From the NCBI RefSeq assembly GCF_964355755.1, contig NC_092673.1:11229001-11293000 (forward strand): a stretch of DNA of 64,000 nucleotides, in the 5' to 3' direction. The notes under the pieces were generated by a model. That model had not been told where the DNA came from and searched no databases. It saw only the letters and a program-made list of their open reading frames with translations. This document shows positions 11,241 through 23,270 of this stretch, one piece after another. Source of the stretch: Antedon mediterranea. Lineage: Eukaryota > Echinodermata > Crinoidea > Comatulida > Antedonidae. Position 1 is the stretch's first letter. Every line of letters begins with the position of its first letter. Position numbers and translations under genes: made by a program.

Positions 11241-12200
11241 TGTTCAGACCCATGGCGTTAGACCGTTTTAGCGTACAACGTTACTAGCAAGGTCACATTA
11301 CAAACCGCAGAGAAAAAAATGAGGTATTCAGACCCATAGCATACGATTATCGTATCATATCGTATTAACGGAAGTGCGTCATTCAGGTTGTTTCTAGTTG
11401 CATATTCATGTACTCTTACCCACGTGTTTTCATCATTATTTCCACTGTATAGGCCTAGATCTCGGCCCTACAATTATGACAAAATTTGCTGTAAATAAAA
11501 CATACCTCAGCATTTATTTTACAAAAATATAGTAAAGCAAAATTTCTATTTCTATTGTTTTTATTTTGTAGTAAAAAACATTTTCCCCAGGCCTCGTGTT
11601 GTAAAGAAAATAAAGCAGGCCTCTAAAATGAAGATGGAGACTGTGTTAACCACATGGTTGAAAATAACCCTTAACTTGCTAATAAAAAAGACACAGCTTT
11701 CCTCTGGTTTGTTTACTGATTTTTTTTAGGAGTTAAACTTGTCCAGTCTAGTCTGCCTTGTATATATATGAATGAGTGACTTGATGTTCCGCGCTAGTTT
11801 TTAGCTGGAATGAAATGCGTGAATGGCTCTTAGCTAGGCCTAAAAAGGGACGGGATCGTAGTCACTATGTTTAAATAAAAGGTGCATTTATTTATGTCAT
11901 TATTTGTTAGAAAATATAATGGTTAATCAGTTGATACATGTAGTTTGTAGCCTAGTTTATTTTAACAGTATTTGTGGCCTAGTTAGGCCTTATATATTCT
12001 GGCCTTTTTGTTGTTGAAATCCATCTCTCAAACATTGACGATACAAGATGTCAGCCTAGGTCAAACCTTGTTTCGCGTCATAACAGGAAATGTTCTGATT
12101 GAATACAACGTTGACTTACAGTAGCGTCGTACGCTAAAACGGTACTATCAACCGTTTTCCACTACAACGCTAAAACGGTCTAACGCCATGGGTCTGAACA
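11241..12200. mobile_element. 960-bp inverted-repeat (MITE-like) element
   Basis: Starts TGTTCAGACCCATGGCGTTA, followed by GACCGTTTTAGCGT, and ends with the same sequence inverted (ACGCTAAAACGG...TGGGTCTGAACA). The inverted arms continue imperfectly for about 70 bases. No open frame of interest. A target duplication could not be settled: the flanks read GGCTA and GGGCCTA. Confidence 0.7.
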
Positions 12201-12276
12201 GGGCCTATGTATGTGACAAGATTGATATGTAATAAAGACTAAAAGAACTATAAACATTTCATTTCATCTTTACACT

Positions 12277-14821
12277 GGGTGTCTCGAAAACAGAGACCTC
12301 GAAAACAGAGACCAGAGATCCAAGGTCTCTGTTTTCGAGATTTTCTCGAAAACAGAGACCCCAACTAAAACGTCTCAATATTACGTTATATAGGGGGTCT
12401 CTTTTTAACTTGAAAACAGAGACCCCCACTAAAACGTCTCAATATTACATTATATAGGGGGGTCTCTGTTTTCGAGTTTTTCTCGAAAACAGAGACCCCC
12501 ACTAAAACGTCTCAATATTACGTAATATATGGGGTCTCTGTTTTCGAGTTTTTCTCGAAAACAGAGACCCCACTAAAACGTCTCAATATTAAGTCAATAT
12601 TACGTTATATAAGGGGTCTCTGTTTTCGAGTTTTTCTCGAAAACAGAGACCCCACTAAAACGTCTCAATATTAAGTCAATATTACGTTATATAAGGGGTC
12701 TCTGTTTTCGAGTTTTTCTCGAAAACAGAGACCCCCACTAAAACGTCTCAATATTACGTAATATAGGGGGTATCTGTTTTCGAGTTCTCGAAAACAGAGA
12801 CCCCACTAAAACGTCTCAATGTTACGTCAATATTACGTTATATAGGGGGTCCCCACTAAAACGTCTCAAAATCACAGAATGACGTATCAGTAATAAACGG
12901 TAACTGATGATCAAAGAACATGCCGCAACGATAAGAAGATTGATCAATTCTTGAACGCGTGTGAAAAGACTGTCATTTTGGAATACAAGGTCGACATCCT
13001 AGAAGTAAAATGTATAAGCTAAAAAGCGGGAGATTATTTCAAAAGCTGACACTAGTTTCGTAACATTTATTTACAAGCATAAAAGATAATAACGTACAAT
13101 GCAATAACAAAATGATATGAGGTCAGACTTTGCGGCAGACTGGAGGATGAAGACAAATATATTGTGTTAGGCGAGCCTTAAAAAAGAAATGAATTTTTAA
13201 AAAATAAATAAATTGATAAATAAATAAACATAAATTTATGGTTTTTGCGATAAAAGTTGGGTTTTAATAATTTATGACCAAGCTTGTTGGTGGATATTTG
13301 CAACACTCTTAATAAACAGGGATTATTTTAGGGGGTCTCGGGAAATCTCGAAAAAAGAGACCCCCAATATAATGAGACGTTTTAGTGAGGGTCTCTGTTT
13401 TCGAGTTTTTCTCGAAAACAGAGACCCCTTATATAACGTAATATTGACTTAATATAGACGTTTTAGTGGGGTTTCTGTTTTGGAGAAAAACTCGAAAACA
13501 GAGACCCCCTATATAACCTATGCTCACGCTACCCATTCGCGTTTTTGCAAATTGCGATTGGAGTTGTCAATTTGCGGAAAAAAAAAATTATATCATTCGC
13601 AAAACTTGCGAAAATAATTTTTCCTTAAAAACTCAAACTTTGTCCGCTTAGTTAGGCTTCAAATGTTAAAGTTTTATGTAAACCACAACGACTTCGCCGC
13701 CGCCGCCAGCCTATAATACGTGACAGCGATGTAGCGTTACTTGCTATCAATGACGTTTTTTTCGCTTCACTCGAACAAATTAAAACGAGTTTCCCTTTAG
13801 GAGGCTTATTAATTGTACAGGCGAGTAGTTGTAAATCGCGTTATCTGTAAATGTACACGCGACCGACTAAGGAGAATTCATTTTATGAATATAATGCGCA
13901 GTAATTGTAATTACGAACAAACAAACAAACTGCGTATAGATGAAAATATCGCGCAATAACAAACATGCTGCATGGACATTCCGTCGACGTTGTGTAGTTC
14001 GTTTGTGGTGTGTTACGATGTTTTCGCGAGTGAATAAGAAGCATATAAAAGACAAACAAAAACTATATTATTTTATATTGTTTGTGATAAAAAACTTTAT
14101 CCAGGCAGGCTGTATTGCCGATAATTGATAGAGGCCTGACGCCGATCATACATGACTCGGCTGTGGCATAGATAGTCAACCGTTGAATAGGCCTCCTATA
14201 GGCTATGGCCGTGGCGACTGGTATCACGTCAGGCCGGTTAGGCTGCAGTAGATAGGCCTAACATATTTTAATGCGGTCATGTTTTATTTGTATTTTAATC
14301 ACAAATTTTGAATGAATAAAGATAAAAACAATACAAGACAACAATTATATATTTATTTGATGTATCTACAAACAAATTTAGCCATTTTCATGGTTTTTAA
14401 AATTTGCTAAAGAATTTTCACTTTTGCGAAAAAAAATCGGCGACCTTTCGCAAATTTTGCGAAAGAAAATTTGACCTTAGCGTGAACGTAGATAATGTAA
14501 TATTTAGACGTTTTAGTGGGGTCTCTGTTTTCTCGAACTCGAAAACAGAGACCCCCTATATTACGTAATATTGAGACGTTTTAGTGGGGGTCTCTGTTTT
14601 CGAGAAAAACTCGAAAACAGAGACCCCCTATATTACGTAATATTGAGACGTTTTAGTGGGGGTCTCTGTTTTCGAGTTTTTCTCGAAAACAGAGACCCCT
14701 TATATAAACGTAATATTGACTTAATATTGAGACGTTTCAGTGGGGGTCTCTGTTTTCGAGATTTTCTCGAAAACAGAGACCCTGGGTCTCGGGTTTCGAG
14801 GTCTCTGTTTTCGAGACACCC
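12277..14821. mobile_element. Mutator-like element 2: paired hairpin arrays (2.5 kb)
   Basis: Termini GGGTGTCTCGAAAACAGAGA are exactly inverted at the right end, and a perfect 10-bp duplication TCTTTACACT flanks it (12267-12276 and 14822-14831). The left arm (12277-12865) holds about seven tandem units of roughly 70-85 bp, each a perfect hairpin GGTCTCTGTTTTCGAG/CTCGAAAACAGAGACC plus a spacer CACTAAAACGTCTCAATATT. The right arm (13330-13515 and 14500-14821) holds the same units inverted. The interior carries a second element (13518-14491). No transposase. Open frames such as 14571-14855 only read the repeats. Confidence 0.85.
13518..14491. mobile_element. Nested 970-bp element with CTCACGCTA ends
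   Basis: Interrupts a hairpin unit of the Mutator-like element. Ends CTATGCTCACGCTA and TAGCGTGAACGTAG are inverted copies, with subterminal TTTGCGAAA-like motifs on both sides. Its core (13688-14043) is nearly the same as 45929-46280 inside a different element. No transposase. Confidence 0.65.
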
Positions 14822-16400
14822 TCTTTACACTGGTACCAAGAATCACAATATGTGAATTGAATCAGATATTATCAAATATTAATTCTTGTCTGTCGTCGTT
14901 TATTAATGATAGGGACTTTACGAAACACAACGGGAAGCCACAGGACGGTGCTCATGAATAATTTATGCATGAGCTTTAACAAAGTGGGCGAAGCTTAGCG
15001 TGAAATTCCATCGTCGTAACTTTTTTAGGACGATAAAGTTGCCATTTTCCCGTTTACGGAGAACAACTAGAAATAATGTAAAACCTTAAATATATAGTTC
15101 AAATTGCACTTAAACGTAGAATTTTCAAAACTCTAAATAATATTTGATCTTCCAAATTAATTGCCTTTAATGAAATAACATTTTTATTGGGTTAACCGAT
15201 TCACCCCGATAAGCGCTTAAAGCGCTTATGAGGTTAAAACTCAAGGTCATTGTAAACAAATTGTCAACAAATAAAAAGTAAATCAAATTTATGTGCGCAG
15301 TTTGATGTGCATGAATCGTGACAAAAAATTATACAAAATAATCACAACATTTTAAACAAAAATATGCTTCTAAATATATATAAACAATTGGTGAAGTTTG
15401 AAAATAAATTCATAAATATAAACATGTTGAATGAATCTAGGCCTGAACATTCAACGTAAAATCGTCTAAAATCCATCTTTATTTGTAATAATCACTATTT
15501 TGAAGTTTGCATACAATAAATATATAATATTAACAAATAAAGATTATTTATCAGTTACAGTGTCTAAATCGTCATATTTCTATGTAAAAATGTGATTTTT
15601 CAATCTAATGATATACCCACCACAAATTGCAATACAGGGATGTAATTGTGCAGGGCGGAGCCAGGCGGGGCCGCCCTGCCTAAAAGCCTCCCGCCCAGTC
15701 TAAAGCTAATTTTAAGGCCTTCCGCCCAGCGTCAGACGTACCTGTCCGCCCACCCTAAATTCCTTTTTTTCCGCGAAATATCGGGCATATTCTAGCTAAC
15801 ACAAGCTAAACATCGCACAATGCAGCTAGCCTAGCACACCAAACACACAGCTTTGAAAATCAACCAAGCAGAACTGTCATGTACTTAATGCTGATTGGAC
15901 GGTACGCCCAAGTTCCACTTGAGTGAACATCACAACCTAGCATGCAGCTTGCTAGCTTTGCATGCTGTGCGCGATTTTCTTATCTCTGTTACCTCCATGG
16001 TTGTATGAATGAATCATGGAGTTTAAAAATAGTAGTACTGTATTTAAATAATAAACGTATACCGGTAATTATAAATGTTAGCGTCAATATCCTGTTATAA
16101 AATAAAGATTAAATTTGTTGTAACTGATATTGATGTACACAAGACGCTATTGTTCCATTATTGTTATTAAAAGTACTTCTGTCTATCTGTCAATATTTTG
16201 TTTCACACTATTAATTCATCAGTAGTACCGCCGCATATATCTTCTGGCGGTGCCCTTTGTAGACTGATTTGCATAATCTTTTTTTCTTCTCAAATATTTT
16301 ATTGATGGTTTAATCGGACAATGTGAAACCAGGGAGGAGTTAAATTACTTAATTAAGCCTTGTAAAACAATTCCCTAGTAGGCCCAATTTATTCTTCAAG

Positions 16401-16467
16401 ATGTCGTCTAAGAAAGCAAAGCAATCTCAACAAGCAAAGAATATTTTTTCATATTTCTCAAAAAACG
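16401..16467 (+). CDS. hAT transposase N-terminal exon (putative)
   Basis: A 67-base open exon starting ATG with 22 codons, MSSKKAKQSQQAKNIFSYFS plus two more, and ending in a strong donor (G|GTAAGT). Short Lys/Gln-rich N-termini ending in IFSYF- or LFSFF-type motifs are common in hAT/ZNF862-like transposases. The exon leaves phase 1, which is exactly what the exon at 16851 needs. In autonomous relatives a zinc finger and the catalytic region would follow; here they are missing. Expression is not shown. Confidence 0.55.
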
Positions 16468-16850
16468 GTAAGTAAACGTACTTCTTTTTGAAACTTAAAT
16501 TAAATACATATCACAATAAATATCTTGTTTGATCCATGGAGATAAATCCATGTTTGATTTACATTTAATAGACATTGTTACTTATAGACGGTGTCGTGCT
16601 TCGGGGATTACAATAAGTTAAATTAAGATGTTAATATTTTGAGTAGGGCCTGTATACTGGACATAAATAAGATCGATCATAAATGATTATGTATATTGTG
16701 AAAGATTTGTAGTTTAACCATTCATAAACGTATACGTTCATGGTTAAACCGTGTTGGCGTACGTATTTCTAGGTACCGTAGTTAACGCACGTTGTTTGGC
16801 GTCGCGGCACTTTTAACATACTCAAAAGTTATATATTATTGCGTTGCCAG

Positions 16851-17236
16851 CATGCCTTAGTATCGTATTTTATGAGCTAAAGACAATGTTACCGCAAGAA
16901 TGGATGGAATTAAAGCAGTATATCGTCGACCACTATGCTGATAAAACAAGCACTGAAGTTGTGCGATTGCTAAGTACTAACCCAATGCGACAACTGTATC
17001 CAAACATTGCGGAACTAGCCGAGGTTTATCGAACCATCCCACCACATACTGCTGACGTAGAACGCGACTTTTCTCAAATGAAAACAATTAAAACATGTCT
17101 GCGCAATAGAATGACGGAAAAAACATTAGATGCAATTATGAGAATTGTCATTGAAGGCCCTACATTAAAAGAGTACCCATTCAAAAAAGCAGTAGAGGCA
17201 TGGGCCATTAAAAAAAACCGGCGAATTAAACTGTAG
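16851..17236 (+). CDS. hAT transposase C-terminal dimerisation domain
   Basis: About 127 codons and a TAG stop after an AG acceptor (gcgttgccag). Motifs include YPNIAELAEVYRTIPPHTAD, VERDFSQMKTIKT and RNRMTEKTLDAIMRI, the hallmark of the hAT C-terminal dimerisation domain (ZNF862/KIAA1586-like group). The DDE catalytic residues and BED finger are absent, so the copy cannot transpose itself. An open frame without the splice starts at 16844 with a non-ATG codon, which is why a spliced origin is favoured. It could make a small protein able to dimerise with a full transposase; that is inference. Confidence 0.75.
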
Positions 17237-18189
17237 GCTAATCAACCGTTCCACGCCGACTGCTTTGTGGAGTAACTTCCCGACTACGTGTATTTATTAA
17301 AAAAACATTGAATTGAAACATACTAATATCTTGTACTGTTATTATTTTTTATTTTGTGAATTACATCATTAGCGCGAGTATACTGTAGTATGGCTCGGAT
17401 GATTATAAATACATTTGACAGAACGACGACGATTGATACACAGTGACTAATTGAACTAGCTAGGCCTAGCCTAGATCATTCATCGCCCAGGCCGCAGACC
17501 TGGCGAAATGTACGTTCGTTCATGTAAGTACATCGTGATGTTTTTCTACGTGGTTGCTGTGCGGCATGAATATCAATAAGAGGTTTTTATCTTGAAAAAA
17601 TATTCTCGGCTAAATCGAACAAATTTATTTAATTCATGCAAGCTAGCTAGGCCTAGGCCTAGGCGTTCTTCAGGGGCAAGGTAACCACAAAGGCAGTTAT
17701 GTTTAGGTCCAAATGGTAGGCCTACACTTACACTGTCAAAGCATGGAGGTACGTATAATTACGTCCATGGTAAAAGTAATGTTTTGCTTTATTAAAATCA
17801 TTCACCTGAACAATGATAATATTATTAATAAAAAAAAATGTAAAAAATTACACATATAAACCATCATTAAAATGAGTCTTATAAAGGTCAATATAGCAAA
17901 TTTTTTCAGGGGCCTTCGGCCACTGAACCCCGAGCGGGGGCCCTTGGCGGCCCCCTGGCCCCCAGCCTAAGTTGCTCGCTTCGCTCGCAAGCTTAGTAAA
18001 AACCACCCTCAAAATTTTTTTTCCACCCTCAACAATTCTTAGCTACAACCCTGCAATAGTAACAAAATAAGTATTTTTGAATTCCATATAAAGTGTAGAA
18101 CGACATACTAAAAGTCACTGAAAATCCAAGCATTGGGTAAAAGGGTCAGAGGTCAATATAGGTCATTTTAAGTCAAAATTAATATGGAC

Positions 18190-18515
18190 CATTAATTACA
18201 TATATTACATAGCCTATGTAAATACGCGAACGTGATTGGTTGAGACTGCATCACATGACTACCGCTGCGAGGATCGTAAATCGTATATATCCTCGAGAAC
18301 GATGATATTGACTGAGTATTTTTTGCGTAATTATCGTGTCCCCTGTCATTAATCATATAAATTCTCGAGTACGATGATATTGACTGTGTAAATTTCGTGT
18401 GGCACACTCGCGTTTGCCGATAAATAAACAAAAGTCATCTACTGGGTTTTGAACTCGCGATGAAATTGTCACTCCATCACAAGACAACGCTTCATGCGCT
18501 GCGCCACGGAACTTG
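18190..18515 (-). repeat. tRNA-derived SINE-like repeat
   Basis: On the minus strand a tRNA-like head runs from about 18512 to 18443, with an A-box-like GTGGCGCAGCGCATG and a B-box-like GCGAGTTCAAAACCC. The body follows to about 18190 and contains a duplicated segment TCAATATCATCGT...CTCGAG. Intact tRNA folding is unlikely. The combination of pol III promoter boxes with an unrelated body is SINE-like. Confidence 0.55.
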
Positions 18516-18942
18516 CTTGAAGAAATTAATCATCTAAACTATTTAAACTATGCATACATAGCGCCCTCATTTATTTTTAGTCCTCCCTAGCCGTGATGAA
18601 ACACCGTTTGTAATAACTGGTACGCGCGCGACGCACTGAACATCCGGTGATTCGGCTCGAAGTATGAAGACGAATTATTATTTATTCGGCCTAGGCCTAC
18701 CTGATAATATTATTATTAATGTAGGCTTATTGATGGAAATTCTTCTGTTATTATTTAAACGACCTAGGCTAGTGAATATTTCATTGCCAAGGAATCATTA
18801 ATTACCGTAGTAATTATCTGTAAATTATTCTTCGAAAGGTAAGGTGTCTGGGCATCTTGTTTACATACATACAATACAAAAAGGAGGCCTAGCCTAGCTA
18901 CCCGACCCAGCAGATATTCTACTTGTTGTTGGCTATGTAATA

Positions 18943-19480
18943 CCCCTTTCACACCAAAAGCAAAACTCCGGAGACACCCCGGAGTTGACGCCCCGCTGTT
19001 TGGTGTGAAAGGTAAAATCAAGCAACTCCGGAGTTTAAAACTGCGGGGTTGAACAGCTGAACATTCTCCGGAGAGCGAACTGCGGGGACACCCCGGTGTT
19101 TTGGTGTGAAAGGTACCAACATCAAACTCCGGAGTGTTTTGGGTCAAAAGGTCATCCTCACACGATCACTCATTGCTTTAGTTTTATTTAAATATATAGC
19201 GGGTTTAAAAAATAATAAGTAGTATCAATAAAATATTATATTACTTCTGAGACTTTTGAAAGTAATTATTAAATTAAAAATATTGTTAATTAAAATTATT
19301 CTAATGATCGTTGCGATGTAAACAAAAAAAATAGAGGGCGACATTTACAATTTTATTTTATAAACCCTGGTGTTGCTAGGTTGGTGTGAAAGGGGTATCT
19401 CCGGAGTTTCTCGACGTTTTGAATGGTCATAAACCCCGGGGTGTCTCCGGAGACACTCCGGAGTTTTGGTGTGAAAGGGG
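18943..19480. mobile_element. 538-bp TA-flanked TIR element with CTCCGGAG motifs
   Basis: Termini CCCCTTTCACACCAAAA and the inverted TTTTGGTGTGAAAGGGG are flanked by TA. Copies of TTGGTGTGAAAGG also occur internally (about 19000, 19100 and 19380) and CTCCGGAG palindromes recur about seven times, so the element looks like several end-fragments joined. The open frame at 18764-19147 is not a gene. Confidence 0.75.
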
Positions 19481-19773
19481 TATAATATAACAGATATCGC
19501 CTTTTATATCGGTAAAATATAAGAATAGACATCCCCTCGGGAATGATATTAAGTTCTTGGGAATTATATATTTCCCTCGGGGATGTCAAATCTTATATTT
19601 AACCTCTAAGCAGTCAATATCTGTATAATATTTAACCATTTGAAATACATTATATATAAATGTGTGATTTATGTCATTCGAAAGCTTATTAAATTTCCTA
19701 TTCATTGATATGACTTATTGTCATAACATTTTATTTAGAATGTCATTTTTGTGGAAAAACACAACATAATGTG

Positions 19774-20316
19774 TCAATTTTGGCTAAAAATGTATTTAGG
19801 ATCGGTTTTCTTTTTGCAAAGACATTGTGTACAGTCAATATCATGTATCTCAACATCCTCAGAAATCCTGGATGTGATTACATCAATTGCTATCGCATCG
19901 GTGTCCTCTTTAGGGTATCTTGACTCAGGGACACTGTGCAGAAGCAGACAGTTTTGTCTGCTGCATTGCTCCAGGTCGTCCAGTTTGTCCGCCAAAGCAC
20001 GATTTTGTGCCTCGAATACATCCTTTCGTCTACGAATATTGTCAATATGGCCCGTAATGACCTCGTTGTCCATAGCAATACTACTGTAAACAATGTCGCT
20101 TACCTGATCAAAAACGGCTTCACTAATCGCAGATATAAGTACCTTGTTAGACATTATTGCTTTGAAAATTTTTTGTAATAACTCTGGAGACAATACATGG
20201 GTGCTGAAACTTGACGCTACAATTGAAACCAGTTCAGGGTCATCGGCTAAGATGTGTTGAATGGAGCTAGGCCCCTTCGAAGGTGATAATTCAGGCATCA
20301 TTGTTGACGGTGTCAA
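19774..20316 (-). pseudogene. LINE ORF1-like (coiled-coil/RRM type) fragment
   Basis: A 180-codon open frame. It has an acidic, Ser-rich start, a coiled-coil-like stretch (IDNIRRRKDVFEAQNRALAD) and the motif KLDDLEQCSRQNCLLLHSVP, followed by EDTDAIAIDVI. The LEQYSRRNCLLxHGxPE pattern marks ORF1-like proteins of non-LTR retrotransposons (Transposase_22/L1-ORF1 type). It breaks off after IHDIDCTQCLCKKKTDP, where the family continues with an RNA-binding domain, and the last residues look unrelated. No reverse transcriptase follows. It is a truncated remnant in a PTDSS1 intron; family identity is from memory of the motif. Confidence 0.6.
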
Positions 20317-21660
20317 CAGACCTGGTGATTGAAAAGGTTCCTATGACAAGAGGTAGAGGAATGAGTACATCAAGACCAAATCTGCGCTGAAATGAATGTA
20401 ATGCCTTGCAATAGTATTAGGGCGTTACTCCAGCAGTGACCAATATAAGACCTTACAGTATGGCCACACGCCAGGGACACGATGACAATTCAAAAATCCA
20501 TTTGGTTACAACTCATACCATTTACACGGGCGTTACTGCAGGTGACTTGGTTGATATTGACAATGTGGTATTACGCATTGAATATTTTGGACGGATGTTA
20601 GGCCAGAAGGTCTTGCAATGTATTGAAGATCCTGGCAATAAAGTCATATGTACAGACCTTGATTTAAAAGGAGCGCCATGGCGCTGACGCTCCTTGGCGC
20701 TCCTGAAAACGATCAAAGGAGCGCCTAAAATAGCGCTCCCCAACCTGTTACAGTGCGTCATAAAAATATATATAATGATAAGAATATTAACCCCGAATAC
20801 AACACACAGTCTATATATAGTCGCGCAAACGATCTTTGTTATGGCTACCCCCGATAGGCTAGGCGCGCCTACGATCTTTGATGAAAAATATCGTAGACAA
20901 TTCATTCTAAATATAGTATCAGAACGTTCAATCGGTAGCTCAAAAAGACTGCCGTCAGAAGACCGTAATTATACAGACCTAGTTTTTGTGGTCACATGGC
21001 ATGAAACGCGATACTCTCTGCTTTACCGCAACATCTCACATGTTTTTTTTTTAACTCAGTATGTGAGGGTGGCTGCCGACGATAAACAGTAATTAAGATC
21101 GTGTACCTGGATTTTGTGTCACATGACATGAAACATAATACTCTCTCTGATCTTATTAACTGCTCACATGTTTTCCCCTCCAAATTCTGGTCGGGCCTTT
21201 TCTTATACACATGTCGCCTTTATGTTAAATCTTATAGTAATTAATATGGAATATATATTTATTTTGCATATATTTTGTTGGTGTCCTAGCCTAGGTGTCG
21301 TTGTTTTTATAATTCGCTAACCCAAGGTAGGATTAAATAATTTATAGTGTAGGCCGCCGAAACTAGACTAGATAGATAGCCTCGACTCTCTCTAGCTCTC
21401 TCTGCGTGAGCTGAGAGGTCCACGGACCCGATGTCGTCTCGTCGGCGGATTTCCGTCCAAATTAGGATAACCGATGCGTAGGCCTAGCTAGGATGGCTAC
21501 AAAAATTGACGTCTACTATCTTTAGATAGGATTTTAATTAGCAAACAATAGCAAAACAAGGCGATGACAATGGTGTTTACTAACCCTACAAACGAACCAC
21601 CCTACGATCGACGCGTAGATAATTATCATAACAATACATCGTAGACTACGTTCAGAGAAC
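20317..21660. other. Intronic sequence with no convincing gene
   Basis: Contains overlapping open frames on both strands (20436-21092) with no recognisable domain. GC-rich short repeats of GGAGCGCC/GGCGCTCC occur at 20669-20740, forming local hairpins. Otherwise nothing I can name. Confidence 0.35.
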
Positions 21661-21739
21661 AATGACCTACGATGAATTTTACGTGCGAGAGTACCATTTC
21701 CGGCCATCTAGAGGTGTCATTTATCAAAATTCGGCTCGT

Positions 21740-21766
21740 CACAGGCCCAACTATGGTGGGCCTGTG
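21740..21766. repeat. Short hairpin, 9-bp stem
   Basis: CACAGGCCC and GGGCCTGTG separated by nine bases. It lies in a segment (21668-21720) that recurs inverted near 27200-27270, so it is part of a repeat family. Confidence 0.6.
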
Positions 21767-21788
21767 CCTCGAATACTTAATCAAAATA

Positions 21789-21820
21789 ATGGCTCTCCTC
21801 AACATATTGAGGAGAGCCAT
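21789..21820. repeat. Perfect 14-bp stem hairpin
   Basis: ATGGCTCTCCTCAA and its exact inverse around a 4-base loop (CATA), followed by another GGAGCTCTCC. It is too short for a miRNA precursor and is most likely a foldback repeat. Confidence 0.7.
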
Positions 21821-22129
21821 TAGGAGCTCTCCTCTTATATTTATAAATCAAGGTCTGTATGTACATATAGGCAAATATGTGTGCATCGATCCTATAGTTT
21901 CAGCAGGGACTCATGGTGACAACAAGGAAGTTTTTGAACATGAACTTTGTTATTCACCAGCATTTTTTTAAACTACCAACTTAAAATACTTGCAGCTAAT
22001 AAACCAACATGATGCCATGTGGAAACAACTTCTTATTCTTTCTGAATAGTCCAACACATCCAACTCACCGAATGATGTCCAGTAGGCCTAAATTCTAGGT
22101 GGTGGTGCACAAAATTCCATGGAATAGTG

Positions 22130-22620
22130 TAGAGACTTATGATGCGATCTGCAAACAAATATTGCTCTGCCATCATAGTCTTTGATGGTTATAAAAGCGG
22201 CTCATCTACTAAAGATGGCGCACATGGTAAGGCGGGTCATGTGGTAGTGTCCCTGAACATTTTACCAGTGACAATCATGATTTGTTCCACAAAAAAGGAT
22301 CACTTTCTGTAACAAACAACACTTTATAAATCTTCTAGTATTTTGAACAACATAAGTGAACATGAACATGAGTGAATGCAGCTGCTGATGCAGATGTTCT
22401 TTTGGATAGTAGAAAAAACCACTGAATCAGAAAACCGGAAAACACTGTCATTATCTGATGACACGGATCTACTAGTGCTCCAATGGAGTCAAGCATTTAA
22501 AACATCTTGTGATATTCTTTAGACTGGAACTGAGATGCTGGATCAAACTGGTTCAAACAGTACTTTTGAGAGACATCTGTGATAAACTTCTGTTTGCTCA
22601 TGTGACACTGGTGACATCCA
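22130..22620 (+). pseudogene. Decayed transposon-associated protein (FDGY...DADVL...DDTDLL type)
   Basis: In shifting plus-strand frames one reads IVFDGYKSGSSTKD, then GDADVL-like (AAADADVLLDS) and DDTDLLVL-like pieces, separated by frameshifts and stops. These motifs, in this order, are familiar from an uncharacterised protein carried by transposons in many invertebrate genomes. No frame is open for more than about 40 codons, so it is a relic. Confidence 0.45.
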
Positions 22621-22639
22621 GAGTTTTCAGAATTGGAAT

Positions 22640-23118
22640 ATACTTTCAAAATACAGTATATAATAATATAATATATATATAAGCATAACTTAGTGTTACG
22701 TTATTTTAAGAAAAATTGAGTTTTCGTAAAAGGTCAATGACCTCAGGGAACGAATAGTTAATGACCTCTATAGTAACATAACAACTGTTGTATCAATTAG
22801 TTTTAGAGTAAGAAATATATACAGATTTGTAGTTATTTAGATGTTACTGGCAGGCATAAATGTTACCAACTACTACACTACCTGTTGTTGATATCAATTT
22901 ACCATTATTATAGGATTATTTTTTATTTAATAAGACGTTCTTTTACGTCGTCCTCCCCTAACCGTCGTATTTGGTAAAGTCCCTTGTATTCCGAGAGGCT
23001 GCTTAATTATCACAATCACAAAAATAATGTTTTTCATATAACACCAATTAAAAAGAAATATTAGTAAACATATAGAGGATATGTAAAGGTTATTGTTATA
23101 TTTTTAGGTAATACTTAC
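22640..23118. other. Intron 3 sequence next to exon 3, nothing recognised
   Basis: AT-rich, no repeats or coding signature that I can support. Confidence 0.4.
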
Positions 23119-23270
23119 TTTATACTTTCCCAATGGAATTCTGTAATTTCCAGTTTCTTACATATTGACATGCCCGCCCATATTCCCAGAGCATTGCAGA
23201 GAAAAATGTCCAGAAGAATTGAATCCCACCAACATTCAGCAAAATTGGGCAACAGATGTGCAAAAAATAC
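23119..23270 (-). CDS. PTDSS1: PTDSS1 exon 3 of 6 in window (core catalytic motif)
   Basis: A 152-base exon (50 codons plus two bases) with acceptor ...ctcatcag and donor GTAAGT. It encodes [17 protein letters not shown], then [17 protein letters not shown] and ends EFHWESIK. The signature PNFAECWWD...LD...CN is the strongest family marker and contains the equivalents of Asn-209, Glu-212, Asp-216, Asp-221 and Asn-226 of mammalian PSS1. With exon 2, all eight reported essential residues are present, so the encoded enzyme should be active for serine base exchange. A plus-strand open frame over the same bases is only a shadow. The Gly-Gly-Gly after CN in human PTDSS1 reads Ala-Leu-Gly here. Confidence 0.96.

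Larger units (their letters stand above)
15635..18053 (+). mobile_element. hAT-superfamily element (2.4 kb), internally deleted
   Basis: Encodes a hAT dimerisation domain (16851-17236) and a typical short N-terminal exon. Possible termini are CAGGGATGTAATTG at 15635 and the inverted CTACAACCCTG at 18053, with flanks TTGCAATA and CAATAGTA that match only partly, so the exact ends are uncertain. A GC-rich subterminal block (17905-17995: GGGGCCTTCGGCC...GTTGCTCGCTTCGCTCGCAA) recurs at 48385-48480 inside another hAT element. Confidence 0.65.

Noticed and set aside
12285-12860. Regular repeats with spacers as a CRISPR-like array
   Set aside because: The spacers are also repeated, the units are hairpins, the genome is eukaryotic and the whole is bounded by TIRs with a 10-bp duplication.
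14571-14961. Two overlapping plus-strand frames (73 and 94 codons)
   Set aside because: They read the hairpin units of the Mutator-like element's right arm.
20436-21092. Overlapping frames on both strands (83-132 codons) as PTDSS1 or other exons
   Set aside because: Translations match no PTDSS segment and no domain I know; GC-rich short repeats lie at 20669-20740.
21789-21820. Hairpin as a microRNA precursor
   Set aside because: The stem is only 14 bp and belongs to a repeated segment.
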